Below, one piece after another: positions 54,185-63,055 of a stretch of 64,000 bases of DNA (positions are counted from its first letter, which is position 1; the number at the start of each line of letters is the position of its first letter). Location: positions 2,976,001 through 3,040,000 of the forward strand of contig OZ220707.1 of assembly GCA_965116685.1 (NCBI GenBank), given 5' to 3'. The translations under genes and the position numbers were made by a program. The notes below the pieces were generated by a model. That model was not told the DNA's origin, made no database searches, and saw nothing but the letters and a program-made list of their open reading frames with translations. The DNA is from Bin80 sp965116685 (GTDB lineage Bacteria > Bacteroidota > Rhodothermia > Rhodothermales > Bin80).

Positions 54185-54755
54185 GGGGCGCCTGGCTGAT
54201 TTGTGCTCGCAGCACATCGCCCCCGCATGACTGGATTCCAGACATCGAGTTGCTTCCCACTCTGGATCTTCCGAATCAATCGGGGGAAAACGCCAACGTA
54301 GTAACGGTGACTCCAGACGGCGGTCGAATTGCCTTGGCATATAGGGGGCTCCCGTATATCTTTGTTTACGATGATCAGTTCCGGCATTTGCGAACGATCC
54401 GCTTCGAGGGCAAACACGTTCAGAACTTTCAGCCGTCGGGGTTTCCCGGCGCGGCGGGTATAGAACTTCCAGCCAGAACGGAGGCTTTTACGCGGTCGTT
54501 CATACGCACGATAAAGTTCATCAATTCCCGTTATTTGATTGCAGACGTATCCAAAAGCGGAGGAGGAAGTGATTACATTTTCGATGTGTCTGAAGATGAT
54601 TACAGGCTCGCAAAAAAATCATTTTCCGGCCCATGAACGACCCGGAAGAGCGAGAGGACATTTATGCTGACGATTATCTCCTGCATGGGGAGCACCTGTA
54701 CGTATCTTCACAATGGCACGAATACGTATATGGCTTCCCGTTTAACCTGGAGTGA
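54185..54755 (+). pseudogene. Beta-propeller lipoprotein gene, 3' part, also frameshifted
   Basis: Continues the propeller protein cut at 52120: GGAWLICARSTSPPHDW, NANVVTVTPDGGRIALAY, YIFVYDDQFRHLRTIRF and RYLIADVSKSGGGSDYIF. The frame stops at 54636 just after a run of seven A (54612-54618); with one more A it continues 46 codons with protein-like content (DIYADDYLLHGEHLYVSSQW) to TGA at 54753-54755. So there are two lesions, the IS and a one-base slip. Confidence 0.72.
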
Positions 54756-54988
54756 AGGGAATGGGGCCGGTAACCTCCGATCAATGCACGGGGGTGTCAG
54801 GGTGGGGACACGTGGGAGCTGTTTAGCACCCTGACCCGTAATTACCATAGAAAGCGTCACGGAGCGCATCAAGGAGATCTTCTGGGATAAATCGTAGCAG
54901 AACCGCCACCTCCGGTTTGGTAAGAATATTGAGACCCGGCACTACGTAGGTGCGGACTCCATGAACCCCTTCCCCGAAGTTGGTGCTT
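54756..54988. other. Intergenic; possible gene stump on the minus strand
   Basis: A minus-strand frame closing at 54823-54825 reads NILTKPEVAVLLRFIPEDLL and DALRDAFYGNYG, which looks protein-like but has no start and no recognised family; it may be a stump. TCAGGGTG and CACCCTGA (about 54797-54834) can pair. Confidence 0.3.
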
Positions 54989-55369
54989 TCAAATATTGGG
55001 GAATGCTTTCACGCCATAGAGTTTTTTGGTCAGTCTATTTACCTGGCGTTGTCGTCTGGTGTATAATTGGCGATTTTGCTCAAAAGCCTTACTCAAAGCC
55101 TGAATAGCATCCAAGTCGTGAGTGGAGTATCCACATGTTGAACACTGATACGTGGCCTTACCAGACACTTGACTGAATAAAGGCTGGACGTAGGTCCCCT
55201 CGGCTAAATCAATCAGTTCTGTATGCGGGCAAACAACTTTCAGTTTGTCTTTTTGTCTGTCTCTACGATCACTTAAGTACTTGGTGAAGTCAAAGCGGAT
55301 GGATACTGTTATTGTGATAATGCCCACAATTGCTACCACCAATAAAATAAGGGTTTGACTAAAATCCAT
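54989..55369 (-). CDS. Membrane-anchored small protein with CxxC pair
   Basis: 126 residues: one N-terminal membrane helix (LILLVVAIVGIITITVSI), a basic stretch (SDRRDRQKDKLK), then a soluble part with one Cys-His (VVCPHTEL) and a CSTCGYS pair that together could hold a metal ion, and a helical, basic C-terminus. Not recognised. It stands divergent from nothing obvious and is followed upstream by another small membrane gene. Confidence 0.55.
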   Translation of the reverse strand: MDFSQTLILLVVAIVGIITITVSIRFDFTKYLSDRRDRQKDKLKVVCPHTELIDLAEGTYVQPLFSQVSGKATYQCSTCGYSTHDLDAIQALSKAFEQNRQLYTRRQRQVNRLTKKLYGVKAFPNI

Positions 55370-55486
55370 GGATCAGCGACCGGACATTTTGTCCGGATAT
55401 ATAACAAAACTCCGGAAGCGGCCGGATTTCCCGGTGATCGCGGAGACGGGATATGGGTATATGTGGCGAACGCGACATAAAAGGCA

Positions 55487-55822
55487 TTATGTTTCACAAC
55501 TCATTGATCCCAGGTCTATTTTGCCCCGGATCGCGGGCAAACACATATATCCGGTCAATCTGACCGGGCAAAAGGCTATTCTATATGCGGCGTAAGCCTT
55601 GTATCGCCGGTAAATTGAATACGCCAGCACGCCAGCCAGGGGTATTGTTGTCCAGTGATAGACACCATTCTCCACGATAAGGTAGATGAGGAAGGCAGTC
55701 GCACCGATGGTAACCCAGAATCGCTGCTTGGGACTGAGTGACATTTGCCATCTCATGACTAAGAACGCGATAATAATAGCACCAAAGGGGAGTGCTATTG
55801 ATAAGAATTCCATGTTATCCAT
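55487..55822 (-). CDS. Small membrane protein (about 111 aa)
   Basis: Three hydrophobic stretches (LSIALPFGAIIIAFLVM, FWVTIGATAFLIYLIV, WTTIPLAGVLAYSIYRRY) followed by a polar tail whose character is less protein-like, so the true end may once have been earlier. ATG at 55822 or 55813; 55834 is possible. Not recognised. Confidence 0.5.
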   Translation of the reverse strand: MDNMEFLSIALPFGAIIIAFLVMRWQMSLSPKQRFWVTIGATAFLIYLIVENGVYHWTTIPLAGVLAYSIYRRYKAYAAYRIAFCPVRLTGYMCLPAIRGKIDLGSMSCET

Positions 55823-55866
55823 TATGACTACCACAAATATACTACAGCGAAAAAGCAGTGGATCAG

Positions 55867-58368
55867 TTAGTTCAGAAACTTATAGCTGAACTTGATCAGT
55901 AGCACATTCACAGGGGGGATATTAAACGTGTCGGCTAACTGATTTGGAGTGGATTGATCAAAGGGAGAAATACCGCCCACATCAAACAGATCTGCGTCGT
56001 CACTCGTTGAGCGGGATTGCGACCATACCAAAAACAACGCAGATCCTGGACGATATTCCCAGCGAATTACGGTGTTGGTCTGGAATCTGCTGAAGGCAAA
56101 ATCATACTGTTTGGGCCACGCAGTAACCGGGACGAGTGTGTCCCGGTCTTGCAGTACTTCAAAATCGGTGTATTGTCCGCGGGCTGCAAAAAGTTGCCCA
56201 TAGAATTGGATGGCTAAGTTGGGAGACAGGGTGATGGCGGTGCGCAAAGTAATATCAGCGGACCGCGTATTGCGGTGGCCGAATATGGGTACGTAATGAT
56301 TGCCTTTGTCATCCCAGGGCTCACGTGCAGAGAGCGCATTACTCAGTGCCGCATTGGTGGGAATCGGGCGCCATTCCTCTGTTTCGGACGGATCATCGTT
56401 ACTCTCTTCCCCGATCAGGAAAGTATTCCCATCGAAGGAGAAGAAAGTCTCATTGGCCGCCCATTCGAGGGCGTTGATTTCACGACCCAGCGCACCCTCC
56501 AGGGACAGGTTGAGCTTGGGGGTAACGGTCCATTCAAGTTCCAGACTAGGTTCTATGACTCGTCCGCCATTCGCATAAATGACTCCCCCAATAGCAGGCT
56601 CGAGAGTCCATTTACGGCGGGTGTCGGTTGAGTATCCAATTTCGAATTCGGCTTCCCGCGGCCGGGCCCGTGCGTCCAACCCTCGGGTTTCGTACTCGTC
56701 GTACCCCCCAAGGAGGTAGTCTGTCTGGAAATTCACTTCCAGCTCACTGTAGCTGTTCAGGGTCCAGTCAGAACGGAAAAATGTGCCAACTCCGTCGTGT
56801 AAGCGCTTGTCGTAGGAGAAGCCGCCTCCACTGAAGAGAAAAGCAGATGCGCGGCGGAAAGGTCCAAATGGCCTCCCTCCATTGATTTGATGAATGATGC
56901 CACCCGAGAGGTTTACGTAGTTGTTTCGGAACAGTCGGCCGACGTCGTTGGGATTATATCCATCGCTGATGACAACTAGGTCGGCGGCAAAATTCCATAT
57001 GCTGCGTTGACGATCCGCACTGAGCGTCAATCCAAATCCCTGTTCGGATTCGTCATCCTCGGTATTGTAGGTTCCGCTTAACTGTCCCGATAGACTGTAC
57101 CGGTTATCCAGAATACGAATATCCCAGTCGGTTCCACCTGTATAACTTCGCTCACCATGGATATTGTCGTAAAAAGTTGCAATGCCACCCACACTCGAAA
57201 GATTGCCAATGCGCTGCCGTATGCGTCCGACACCATAGTGATTCTCGGGATTATAGTTATCTCCGGTAGATGCGCCAAAGAATCCAAAATCCAGTCCGTT
57301 CTCCGTTCGTCCAGAGAGCTTGGCTGCACCTAATACAGCAGCCTGTGAGCCGATACGTCGTGTATATACGAGAGCCCCTCTTCGTTCGACTTGGAAATTG
57401 AAAATAGACACCCCTTCCGTGAAGAATGGTCTCTTTTCGGGAAAAAAGGTCTCAAAAGCTGTCAAGTTCAGTTCAGCGGGATCCGCTTCAACTTGCCCGA
57501 AATCCGGGTTAATGGTTGCGTCAAGTGTGATATTGGAGGAGAGTCCAATCTTCAGATCAGCTCCGACATCTCCGGTAAGGGATGAGGTGGAGGCTTCGGA
57601 GTCGCGGGTAGCATTCCCGACCGTATAGGGAGTGACCTGAATATTTCGTCGGGGGCGAATTTCGATAATGCCTTCCAGGGTACCGTACTGAGCGACCGTC
57701 CCACTCCTGCGTTCAGCCCTTGGGATCAAGACCCAGTCACTCACCTCTCCCAGCCTCGGGATCACACGTCGAAAGTTGATTCCCCAGCGCTGGTTCGGTG
57801 TATCCGAAAAGCGAAGCATCGTGAAGGGAATTCGCATTTCTACGACCCATCCCCCAGAAGTGCTGCGCACAGCGCTTCGCCAAACCGCATTCCAGGAAGT
57901 TTCAAAGTCAAAGCCCCCACCTCCACCAAACCGTTCGCCGGTGTAAACTCCATCTGCCTGTACTCCCGCCGCATTGACTGCAAAATTGTATGCTGTCTTG
58001 CGATCCAGGTAGGAATCAATGGATGCAATGAACCAGTCCGCCTGGTTGAATTCATCCCGGCGACCCAGTGTACGTCGAATTTGTTCAGGTTCCGTATCCT
58101 GGAGAACGGCACTGATGAAAATCTCACTCTTTCCATAGAGAACCCGAACCTCGGTTTGCTGGGTAGCAGGATCTCCTTCATTGGGGGAGTATTGGGTGAA
58201 GTCCGTAGCGATGGCCGCATTAAGCCACGCCTCCTCGTTGAGCAGGCCATCTATCTGGATATCTTGCGAAACATAGGACGCGGATAGCCTACAATCCTCA
58301 GGGCAGTTGGGAGAGAGGACTGCGGAGGCCAGAGTACCTATCAACAAAGTCGATATCACGAGGAACAT
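55867..58368 (-). CDS. DUF5916 outer-membrane protein with CBM9-like N-terminus
   Basis: 833 residues. A signal region (LVISTLLIGTLASAVLS) is followed by a carbohydrate-binding-family-9-like domain (IDGLLNEEAWLNAAIATDFTQ, then ADWFIASIDSYLDRKTAYNF), and a long beta-barrel-like C-terminal part characteristic of DUF5916, ending in LLIKFSYKFLN with a terminal aromatic/Asn. The family is abundant in Bacteroidota and its role is unknown; outer-membrane localisation is inferred. RNase HI follows upstream at 58409. Confidence 0.85.
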   Translation of the reverse strand: MFLVISTLLIGTLASAVLSPNCPEDCRLSASYVSQDIQIDGLLNEEAWLNAAIATDFTQYSPNEGDPATQQTEVRVLYGKSEIFISAVLQDTEPEQIRRTLGRRDEFNQADWFIASIDSYLDRKTAYNFAVNAAGVQADGVYTGERFGGGGGFDFETSWNAVWRSAVRSTSGGWVVEMRIPFTMLRFSDTPNQRWGINFRRVIPRLGEVSDWVLIPRAERRSGTVAQYGTLEGIIEIRPRRNIQVTPYTVGNATRDSEASTSSLTGDVGADLKIGLSSNITLDATINPDFGQVEADPAELNLTAFETFFPEKRPFFTEGVSIFNFQVERRGALVYTRRIGSQAAVLGAAKLSGRTENGLDFGFFGASTGDNYNPENHYGVGRIRQRIGNLSSVGGIATFYDNIHGERSYTGGTDWDIRILDNRYSLSGQLSGTYNTEDDESEQGFGLTLSADRQRSIWNFAADLVVISDGYNPNDVGRLFRNNYVNLSGGIIHQINGGRPFGPFRRASAFLFSGGGFSYDKRLHDGVGTFFRSDWTLNSYSELEVNFQTDYLLGGYDEYETRGLDARARPREAEFEIGYSTDTRRKWTLEPAIGGVIYANGGRVIEPSLELEWTVTPKLNLSLEGALGREINALEWAANETFFSFDGNTFLIGEESNDDPSETEEWRPIPTNAALSNALSAREPWDDKGNHYVPIFGHRNTRSADITLRTAITLSPNLAIQFYGQLFAARGQYTDFEVLQDRDTLVPVTAWPKQYDFAFSRFQTNTVIRWEYRPGSALFLVWSQSRSTSDDADLFDVGGISPFDQSTPNQLADTFNIPPVNVLLIKFSYKFLN

Positions 58369-58408
58369 TGAAAAAAGAGAATCAGGTTAAAACTCTGTCA
58401 TGCTTACC

Positions 58409-58852
58409 CTACGTACGTGAAACGTACTTCCCCGCGTTTACGGCCAATTGATCGACCCGATTATTAAGCTTATTGTTCGCGTGGGCTTTAACTTTGATCC
58501 ATTGGACGCGATGTTTCTGGGTTTCATTCCATAGGGCCTCCCAGAGATCTTGATTCTTGACTGGTTGACGATTTGCAGTCATCCAACCGTTTGAATGCCA
58601 TTTATGGATCCAGCCATCTGTAAATGCACGTTTAAGATACTGACTATCTGTATGAAGCTTTACGTCGCAACGCTCTTTCAAGGCCTTCAAGGCCTGCAAA
58701 GCTGCATTCAGTTCCATGCGATTATTCGTCGTATCCGGTGAACCTCCTGAAAGAACACGTTCTCTCTTTTTGTACCGAAGGATGGCGGCCCAGCCGCCTG
58801 GCCCGGGATTACCCCGACAACTCCCATCTGTATAGATCGTTACCTTTTTCAT
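58409..58852 (-). CDS. rnhA: Ribonuclease HI
   Basis: 147 residues. Cuts RNA of RNA-DNA hybrids. All four catalytic acids are visible: Asp9 in IYTDGSCRGNPG, Glu47 in NRMELNAAL, Asp69 in LHTDSQYL and Asp134 in NRVDQLA. The usual KGH before the last acid reads KAHANN, so the conserved His is present. Its start is only 13 bp from the divergent obg start, so promoters must lie inside the neighbouring coding sequences or overlap. Confidence 0.95.
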   Translation of the reverse strand: MKKVTIYTDGSCRGNPGPGGWAAILRYKKRERVLSGGSPDTTNNRMELNAALQALKALKERCDVKLHTDSQYLKRAFTDGWIHKWHSNGWMTANRQPVKNQDLWEALWNETQKHRVQWIKVKAHANNKLNNRVDQLAVNAGKYVSRT

Positions 58853-58865
58853 CCCCTGCGTCTCA

Positions 58866-59882
58866 ATGCGATTTATAGATCAAGTTACTGTTTATGTACG
58901 AAGTGGTCATGGAGGTGCCGGAAGCGTAGCATTCCGGCGTGAAAAATATGTCCCAAAGGGTGGTCCGGCAGGAGGAAATGGCGGACAAGGCGGTTCTGTA
59001 ATTCTTCAGGCAGACAAACACTTGTATACGCTTCTGGATTTGCGATACAATCCACACCAGCGTGCGCCCCGGGGCGAAGGGGGGCAGGGGAATAACCGTG
59101 CAGGTAAAGACGGTCGGGATTTGGTTTTGCGCGTTCCCTGTGGCACGATTGCCCGGGTATCGGACAGCGGAGACCTCCTCGGTGAAGTAGTACAGCATGG
59201 CAATCAGCTTGTACTCGCGAAAGGCGGGCGGGGTGGCAAGGGGAATACGTTCTTTAAATCTGCTACGCGACAGGTTCCCCGTTATGCTCAGCCTGGAGAG
59301 TCGGGTGAGGAAAAAACGATCCTGCTGGAGTTGAAAATGCTGGCAGATGTCGGCTTGGTCGGATTTCCGAATGCGGGCAAAAGCACGCTGGTTGCCTCCG
59401 TTTCTGCTGCACGCCCCAAAATTGCTGATTACCCGTTTACCACACTTACTCCAAGCCCTGGTGTCGTCCGCGTAGATGAATATGAGTCATTTGTTATTGC
59501 CGATATTCCCGGCATTATTGAGGGGGCAAGTAAGGGGAAAGGATTGGGGCTGCGCTTCCTCAGGCACATTGAGCGCAATGCAGTGCTGCTATTTTTAATC
59601 CCGGTGATCTCTGACGATATTGTTTCTGAATTTGAGAGTCTCATGCAGGAATTGCACAACTATGATCCAAAACTCTCTCAGAAGCGCCGATTTATTGCGC
59701 TGTCGAAAGCAGATTTACTTCCCAAAGAAGAGCGTGCACATTATCTTGATCAGGCTCGCCGCCGGTTTGGTTCACAAGAGAATGTATTTCTGATCAGTGC
59801 AGTAGCCGACTTTGGATTGGACACATTAAAACGGGAATTGTGGGAATGTATTCAAGAGGAGCAACTCCAGGGTGAATCATGA
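58866..59882 (+). CDS. obg: GTPase Obg
   Basis: 338 residues. Essential ribosome-linked GTPase. The Gly-rich Obg fold covers residues 1-158 (GGAGSVAFRREKYVPKGGP, GGNGGQGGSVIL), then the G domain with GFPNAGKSTLVAS (G1), DYPFTTLTPSPGVV (G2), DIPGIIEGA (G3) and LSKADLL (G4). No C-terminal OCT domain, as in the short form. Its stop overlaps the rluD start by four bases. Confidence 0.95.
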   Translation: MRFIDQVTVYVRSGHGGAGSVAFRREKYVPKGGPAGGNGGQGGSVILQADKHLYTLLDLRYNPHQRAPRGEGGQGNNRAGKDGRDLVLRVPCGTIARVSDSGDLLGEVVQHGNQLVLAKGGRGGKGNTFFKSATRQVPRYAQPGESGEEKTILLELKMLADVGLVGFPNAGKSTLVASVSAARPKIADYPFTTLTPSPGVVRVDEYESFVIADIPGIIEGASKGKGLGLRFLRHIERNAVLLFLIPVISDDIVSEFESLMQELHNYDPKLSQKRRFIALSKADLLPKEERAHYLDQARRRFGSQENVFLISAVADFGLDTLKRELWECIQEEQLQGES

Positions 59883-60859
59883 AGAAACAAAATGTCATGG
59901 TTGCAGAAACGGAGCAGCGTCTGGATGTGGCCTTGGCATGCATGCCCGATATTGGGTCCCGGAATCAGGCACAGAAAGTCATTCGTGCTGGCCATGTGAC
60001 GGTGGATGAAAAAGTTGTGTTGCGCCCATCTCATTCTGTAACCCCGGGCCGCACTATTCGGTGGACCTCGCCCACCGTGGAGCCACTGCACCTTCTTCCC
60101 CAGGCATTGCCGATGGATATCGTCCACGAGGATGAAAGCCTATTGGTGATCAATAAACCTGCGCGGATGCCGGTTCATCCTGGGGCAGGAAGACCAACAG
60201 GAACCCTAGTGAATGCATTATTGCATCATGTGAGCGGAGATTTACCACATGCGCCGGATGAGCCCTTTCGCCCAGGGATTGTGCACCGGCTGGATATGGA
60301 TACGACAGGGCTTTTGGTTGTTGCCAAAAACGATGCAGCGCACCGTGCGTTACAGTCCCAATTCGAAGCCCGGTCTGTTGATAGACAGTATGTTGGAATC
60401 GTTTGGGGGGTTCCAGATCCCCGATCCGGGACCATAGACGCTCCAATTGGCAGATCTACACGTAACCGAACTTTAATGGCAGTACATCCAGATGGTCGTC
60501 ATGCAACCACATGCTATGAAACGCATGAAATTCTGGGTCCATCCGCTCTGGTATGGTTCAAGCTTGAGACGGGCCGAACCCATCAAATCAGGGTGCATTT
60601 GAATCATATAGGACATCCACTTATCGGAGATGCAGCATATGGAGGAACAACCATCAAGTATGGCCCCGTTACGAGAAATCGCCGGGCGTTTTATGCGAAT
60701 ATTTTTGATGTCCTGGATCGGCAGGCGTTGCATGCCCGGTCGCTGGGATTCTGTCACCCCGATTCCGGGAGCAGGATGGAATTTATGGCAGATCTGCCGG
60801 AGGATATGATCTGGACCATAGAACAGTTGCGCAAAGATACCACCTATTTCCGCGGTTGA
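59879..60859 (+). CDS. rluD: RluA/RluD-family pseudouridine synthase
   Basis: 326 residues. N-terminal S4 RNA-binding domain (RLDVALACMPDIGSRNQAQK), then the synthase core with the catalytic Asp in VHRLDMDTTGLLVVAK and the RTHQIRVHLNHIGHPLIGD block. Such enzymes change uridines in helix 69 of 23S rRNA (RluD) or other rRNA/tRNA sites; family members cannot be told apart here. Start overlaps obg. Confidence 0.9.
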   Translation: MKKQNVMVAETEQRLDVALACMPDIGSRNQAQKVIRAGHVTVDEKVVLRPSHSVTPGRTIRWTSPTVEPLHLLPQALPMDIVHEDESLLVINKPARMPVHPGAGRPTGTLVNALLHHVSGDLPHAPDEPFRPGIVHRLDMDTTGLLVVAKNDAAHRALQSQFEARSVDRQYVGIVWGVPDPRSGTIDAPIGRSTRNRTLMAVHPDGRHATTCYETHEILGPSALVWFKLETGRTHQIRVHLNHIGHPLIGDAAYGGTTIKYGPVTRNRRAFYANIFDVLDRQALHARSLGFCHPDSGSRMEFMADLPEDMIWTIEQLRKDTTYFRG

Positions 60860-60874
60860 TAAACCAATAATCCG

Positions 60875-62161
60875 GTGAAAAATACTTTTCAGACTATAGA
60901 GGGAACGAACGATCTGTTGCCTGGCGCTCAAAGGGCGCTGGTGCGCACGGAGGCATGGCATCATGTAGAGCGTATGATTCATGAGGTCATGCGCCGGTAT
61001 GGATTTTCGGAAATCCGAACTCCTGTTCTGGAGCATACTGGACTCGTCGCGCGAGGCATTGGGCAACTCACTGACATTGTGTCCAAGGAGATGTTTACGT
61101 TTGAGCGCGGGGATACCAGTTACGTGCTGCGACCAGAGCTGACCGCTCCCATTATGCGATCCTATTTACAGCATCATTTGGAACAGCAGCCGGGGGTGCA
61201 GCGATTGTACTATCTTGGCGCCTGCTTTCGAGCCGAGCGCCCACAGAAGGGACGCTACAGACAGTTTCATCAATTTGGAGCAGAAATCATTGGGACCGAA
61301 GATCCAAGGGCAGATGCAGACATCATTGCAGTGATGATGGAGGTTTATCAGGCACTGGGACTTTCAGAGACTAGGCTTCGTATCAATACACTTGGAAATG
61401 CGGAGACCCGGCCAAAATATCGCGAGGCATTAATCAATTATCTTGAACCACACCGGGAAAATCTGACCGGCATCAGTCAGGAACGTCTCTCTCGTAATCC
61501 ACTTCGGATCCTGGACACAAAAGTCGAGGCAGAACGCAAGATTCTTGAACAGGCCCCCTGTTTACATGATTATCTTGATGAAGAGAGCCGGGTATGCTAT
61601 GAAGCCCTGAAGCGGCTTCTTGAGTTGGTGGCGATTCCGTACGTAGAGGATCCCATGCTCGTTCGTGGGCTGGATTACTATACCCGGACGGCCTTTGAGC
61701 TTGAGCATGACGGCATCGGAGCACAGAGTGCACTGGCCGGCGGGGGACGCTATGACCTCTTGGCCCCTGCAATCGGGGCGAAGAAGCCTATCCCTGCAGT
61801 TGGTTTTGCAGCGGGCATAGAGCGCCTCATTCTTGCCATGGAAGGATCGGAATTGCCGCTGCCGGAGGCGGATCCATTTGATGTGTGGATGATCGCATTG
61901 GGGGATGCAGCGGGTGAAAAAGCATTTACATTTGTACAATCCCTTCGGAGGGCAGGACTTCGGGTAGGATTGGAGTTGACAAGCCGCTCAATGAAGGCAC
62001 AAATGCGCCTCGCAAATCGTGCGAACGCAAATTGGGTTGTTATTTTGGCCGAGAAGGAGATGGAAACCGAAAAAGCAACGGTCAAGAACATGGTCACCGG
62101 TGAACAAACTGCCGTCGACTTTGCCAAAGTAGCACAAAATCTGACCAAAAAACTCAAATAA
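60875..62161 (+). CDS. hisS: Histidyl-tRNA synthetase
   Basis: 428 residues, class II synthetase that charges tRNA-His. Starts with GTG, 15 bp after rluD. Landmarks: TIEGTNDLLPG, RYGFSEIRTPVLEHTGL (motif 1), YVLRPELTAP and FRAERPQKGRYRQFHQFG (motif 2), LVRGLDYYTRTAFEL, LAGGGRYDLL and GFAAGIERLILAM (motif 3). The C-terminal anticodon-binding domain follows. GTG start is supported by alignment of the N-terminus to the family. Confidence 0.96.
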   Translation: MKNTFQTIEGTNDLLPGAQRALVRTEAWHHVERMIHEVMRRYGFSEIRTPVLEHTGLVARGIGQLTDIVSKEMFTFERGDTSYVLRPELTAPIMRSYLQHHLEQQPGVQRLYYLGACFRAERPQKGRYRQFHQFGAEIIGTEDPRADADIIAVMMEVYQALGLSETRLRINTLGNAETRPKYREALINYLEPHRENLTGISQERLSRNPLRILDTKVEAERKILEQAPCLHDYLDEESRVCYEALKRLLELVAIPYVEDPMLVRGLDYYTRTAFELEHDGIGAQSALAGGGRYDLLAPAIGAKKPIPAVGFAAGIERLILAMEGSELPLPEADPFDVWMIALGDAAGEKAFTFVQSLRRAGLRVGLELTSRSMKAQMRLANRANANWVVILAEKEMETEKATVKNMVTGEQTAVDFAKVAQNLTKKLK

Positions 62162-62163
62162 TT

Positions 62164-63054
62164 ATGTATCCACGTCTCCTCGAGATTCCAATCCCTATTG
62201 AATTTTTGGGCATGGATTCGATTACCATCTATTCATTTGGTGCAATGATGGCCATCGGGTTCCTGGTGGCTGCCTGGCTTATGCGACATGAGCTTGAACG
62301 GTTGTATCAAAAGGGAAAGCTTCAAGCTGTACAGATCCCTGCAAAGAAAGGGCATAGACAAAAGCAAAATGTCAGTACAAGTCCGGCATCGCTGGTGGGC
62401 TCTATCACCGTGATTGCTGTCATCGGAGGTATTATCGGGGCCAAGATTTTTCACATTCTGGAAAACTGGGGAGACTTTATGGTCGATCCCGGTGGAATGA
62501 TTTTTTCGCAGGGCGGGCTCACCTTTTATGGGGGATTGATTGTTGCCGCAATCGGAATTATCTGGTATGTTCGCAAGCACGGCGTTCACTTGCCTCTTTT
62601 TATTGATGCCACATTGCCAACGGTCATGTTGGCGTATGGGATTGGGCGGGTTGGATGCCATCTCGCGGGGGATGGAGATTGGGGGATTGCTTCAAATCCA
62701 GACGCGCAACCGGGATTTATACCGGATTGGCTTTGGGGAGAGACCTACCCGAATAATATTCTTGGCCGTACACTGCCCGAATCTGGTGTTTATCCAACAT
62801 CCCTCTACGAGTTTTTGATGGCGACAGTATTGTTTGCGGTGCTGTGGAGTTTACGAAATCATCCATTCCGGGCAGGTTGGCTGGCATCGTTGACCGTACT
62901 ATTTTTCGGGATTGAACGTCTTTTGATTGAGCAGATCCGGGTCAACAATGTGTTTGAATTTATCGGTCTTGAGGTCACACAGGCGGAAGTGATCTCGGTG
63001 GTCATGATTCTCACAGGGATCGCAGGGTTAGCATTTACAACCCGGAAAAAGTAG
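62164..63054 (+). CDS. lgt: Prolipoprotein diacylglyceryl transferase
   Basis: 296 residues, inner-membrane enzyme that puts diacylglycerol on the lipobox Cys of lipoproteins, of which several are encoded in this window. Family segments: ITIYSFGAMMAIGFLVA, FYGGLIVAAIGIIWYV, the signature GRVGCHLAGDGDWG (form typical of Bacteroidota), and PTSLYEFLMATVLF. A charged insert around residues 55-75 (KKGHRQKQNVSTSP) is unusual. Two bases after hisS, so the same transcript. Confidence 0.93.
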   Translation: MYPRLLEIPIPIEFLGMDSITIYSFGAMMAIGFLVAAWLMRHELERLYQKGKLQAVQIPAKKGHRQKQNVSTSPASLVGSITVIAVIGGIIGAKIFHILENWGDFMVDPGGMIFSQGGLTFYGGLIVAAIGIIWYVRKHGVHLPLFIDATLPTVMLAYGIGRVGCHLAGDGDWGIASNPDAQPGFIPDWLWGETYPNNILGRTLPESGVYPTSLYEFLMATVLFAVLWSLRNHPFRAGWLASLTVLFFGIERLLIEQIRVNNVFEFIGLEVTQAEVISVVMILTGIAGLAFTTRKK

Positions 63055-63055
63055 C

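Noticed and set aside
55368..55595. 75-codon plus-strand frame between two small membrane genes
   Set aside because: It overlaps the end of the minus-strand membrane gene; evidence does not favour either end clearly, but the membrane helices support the minus strand.
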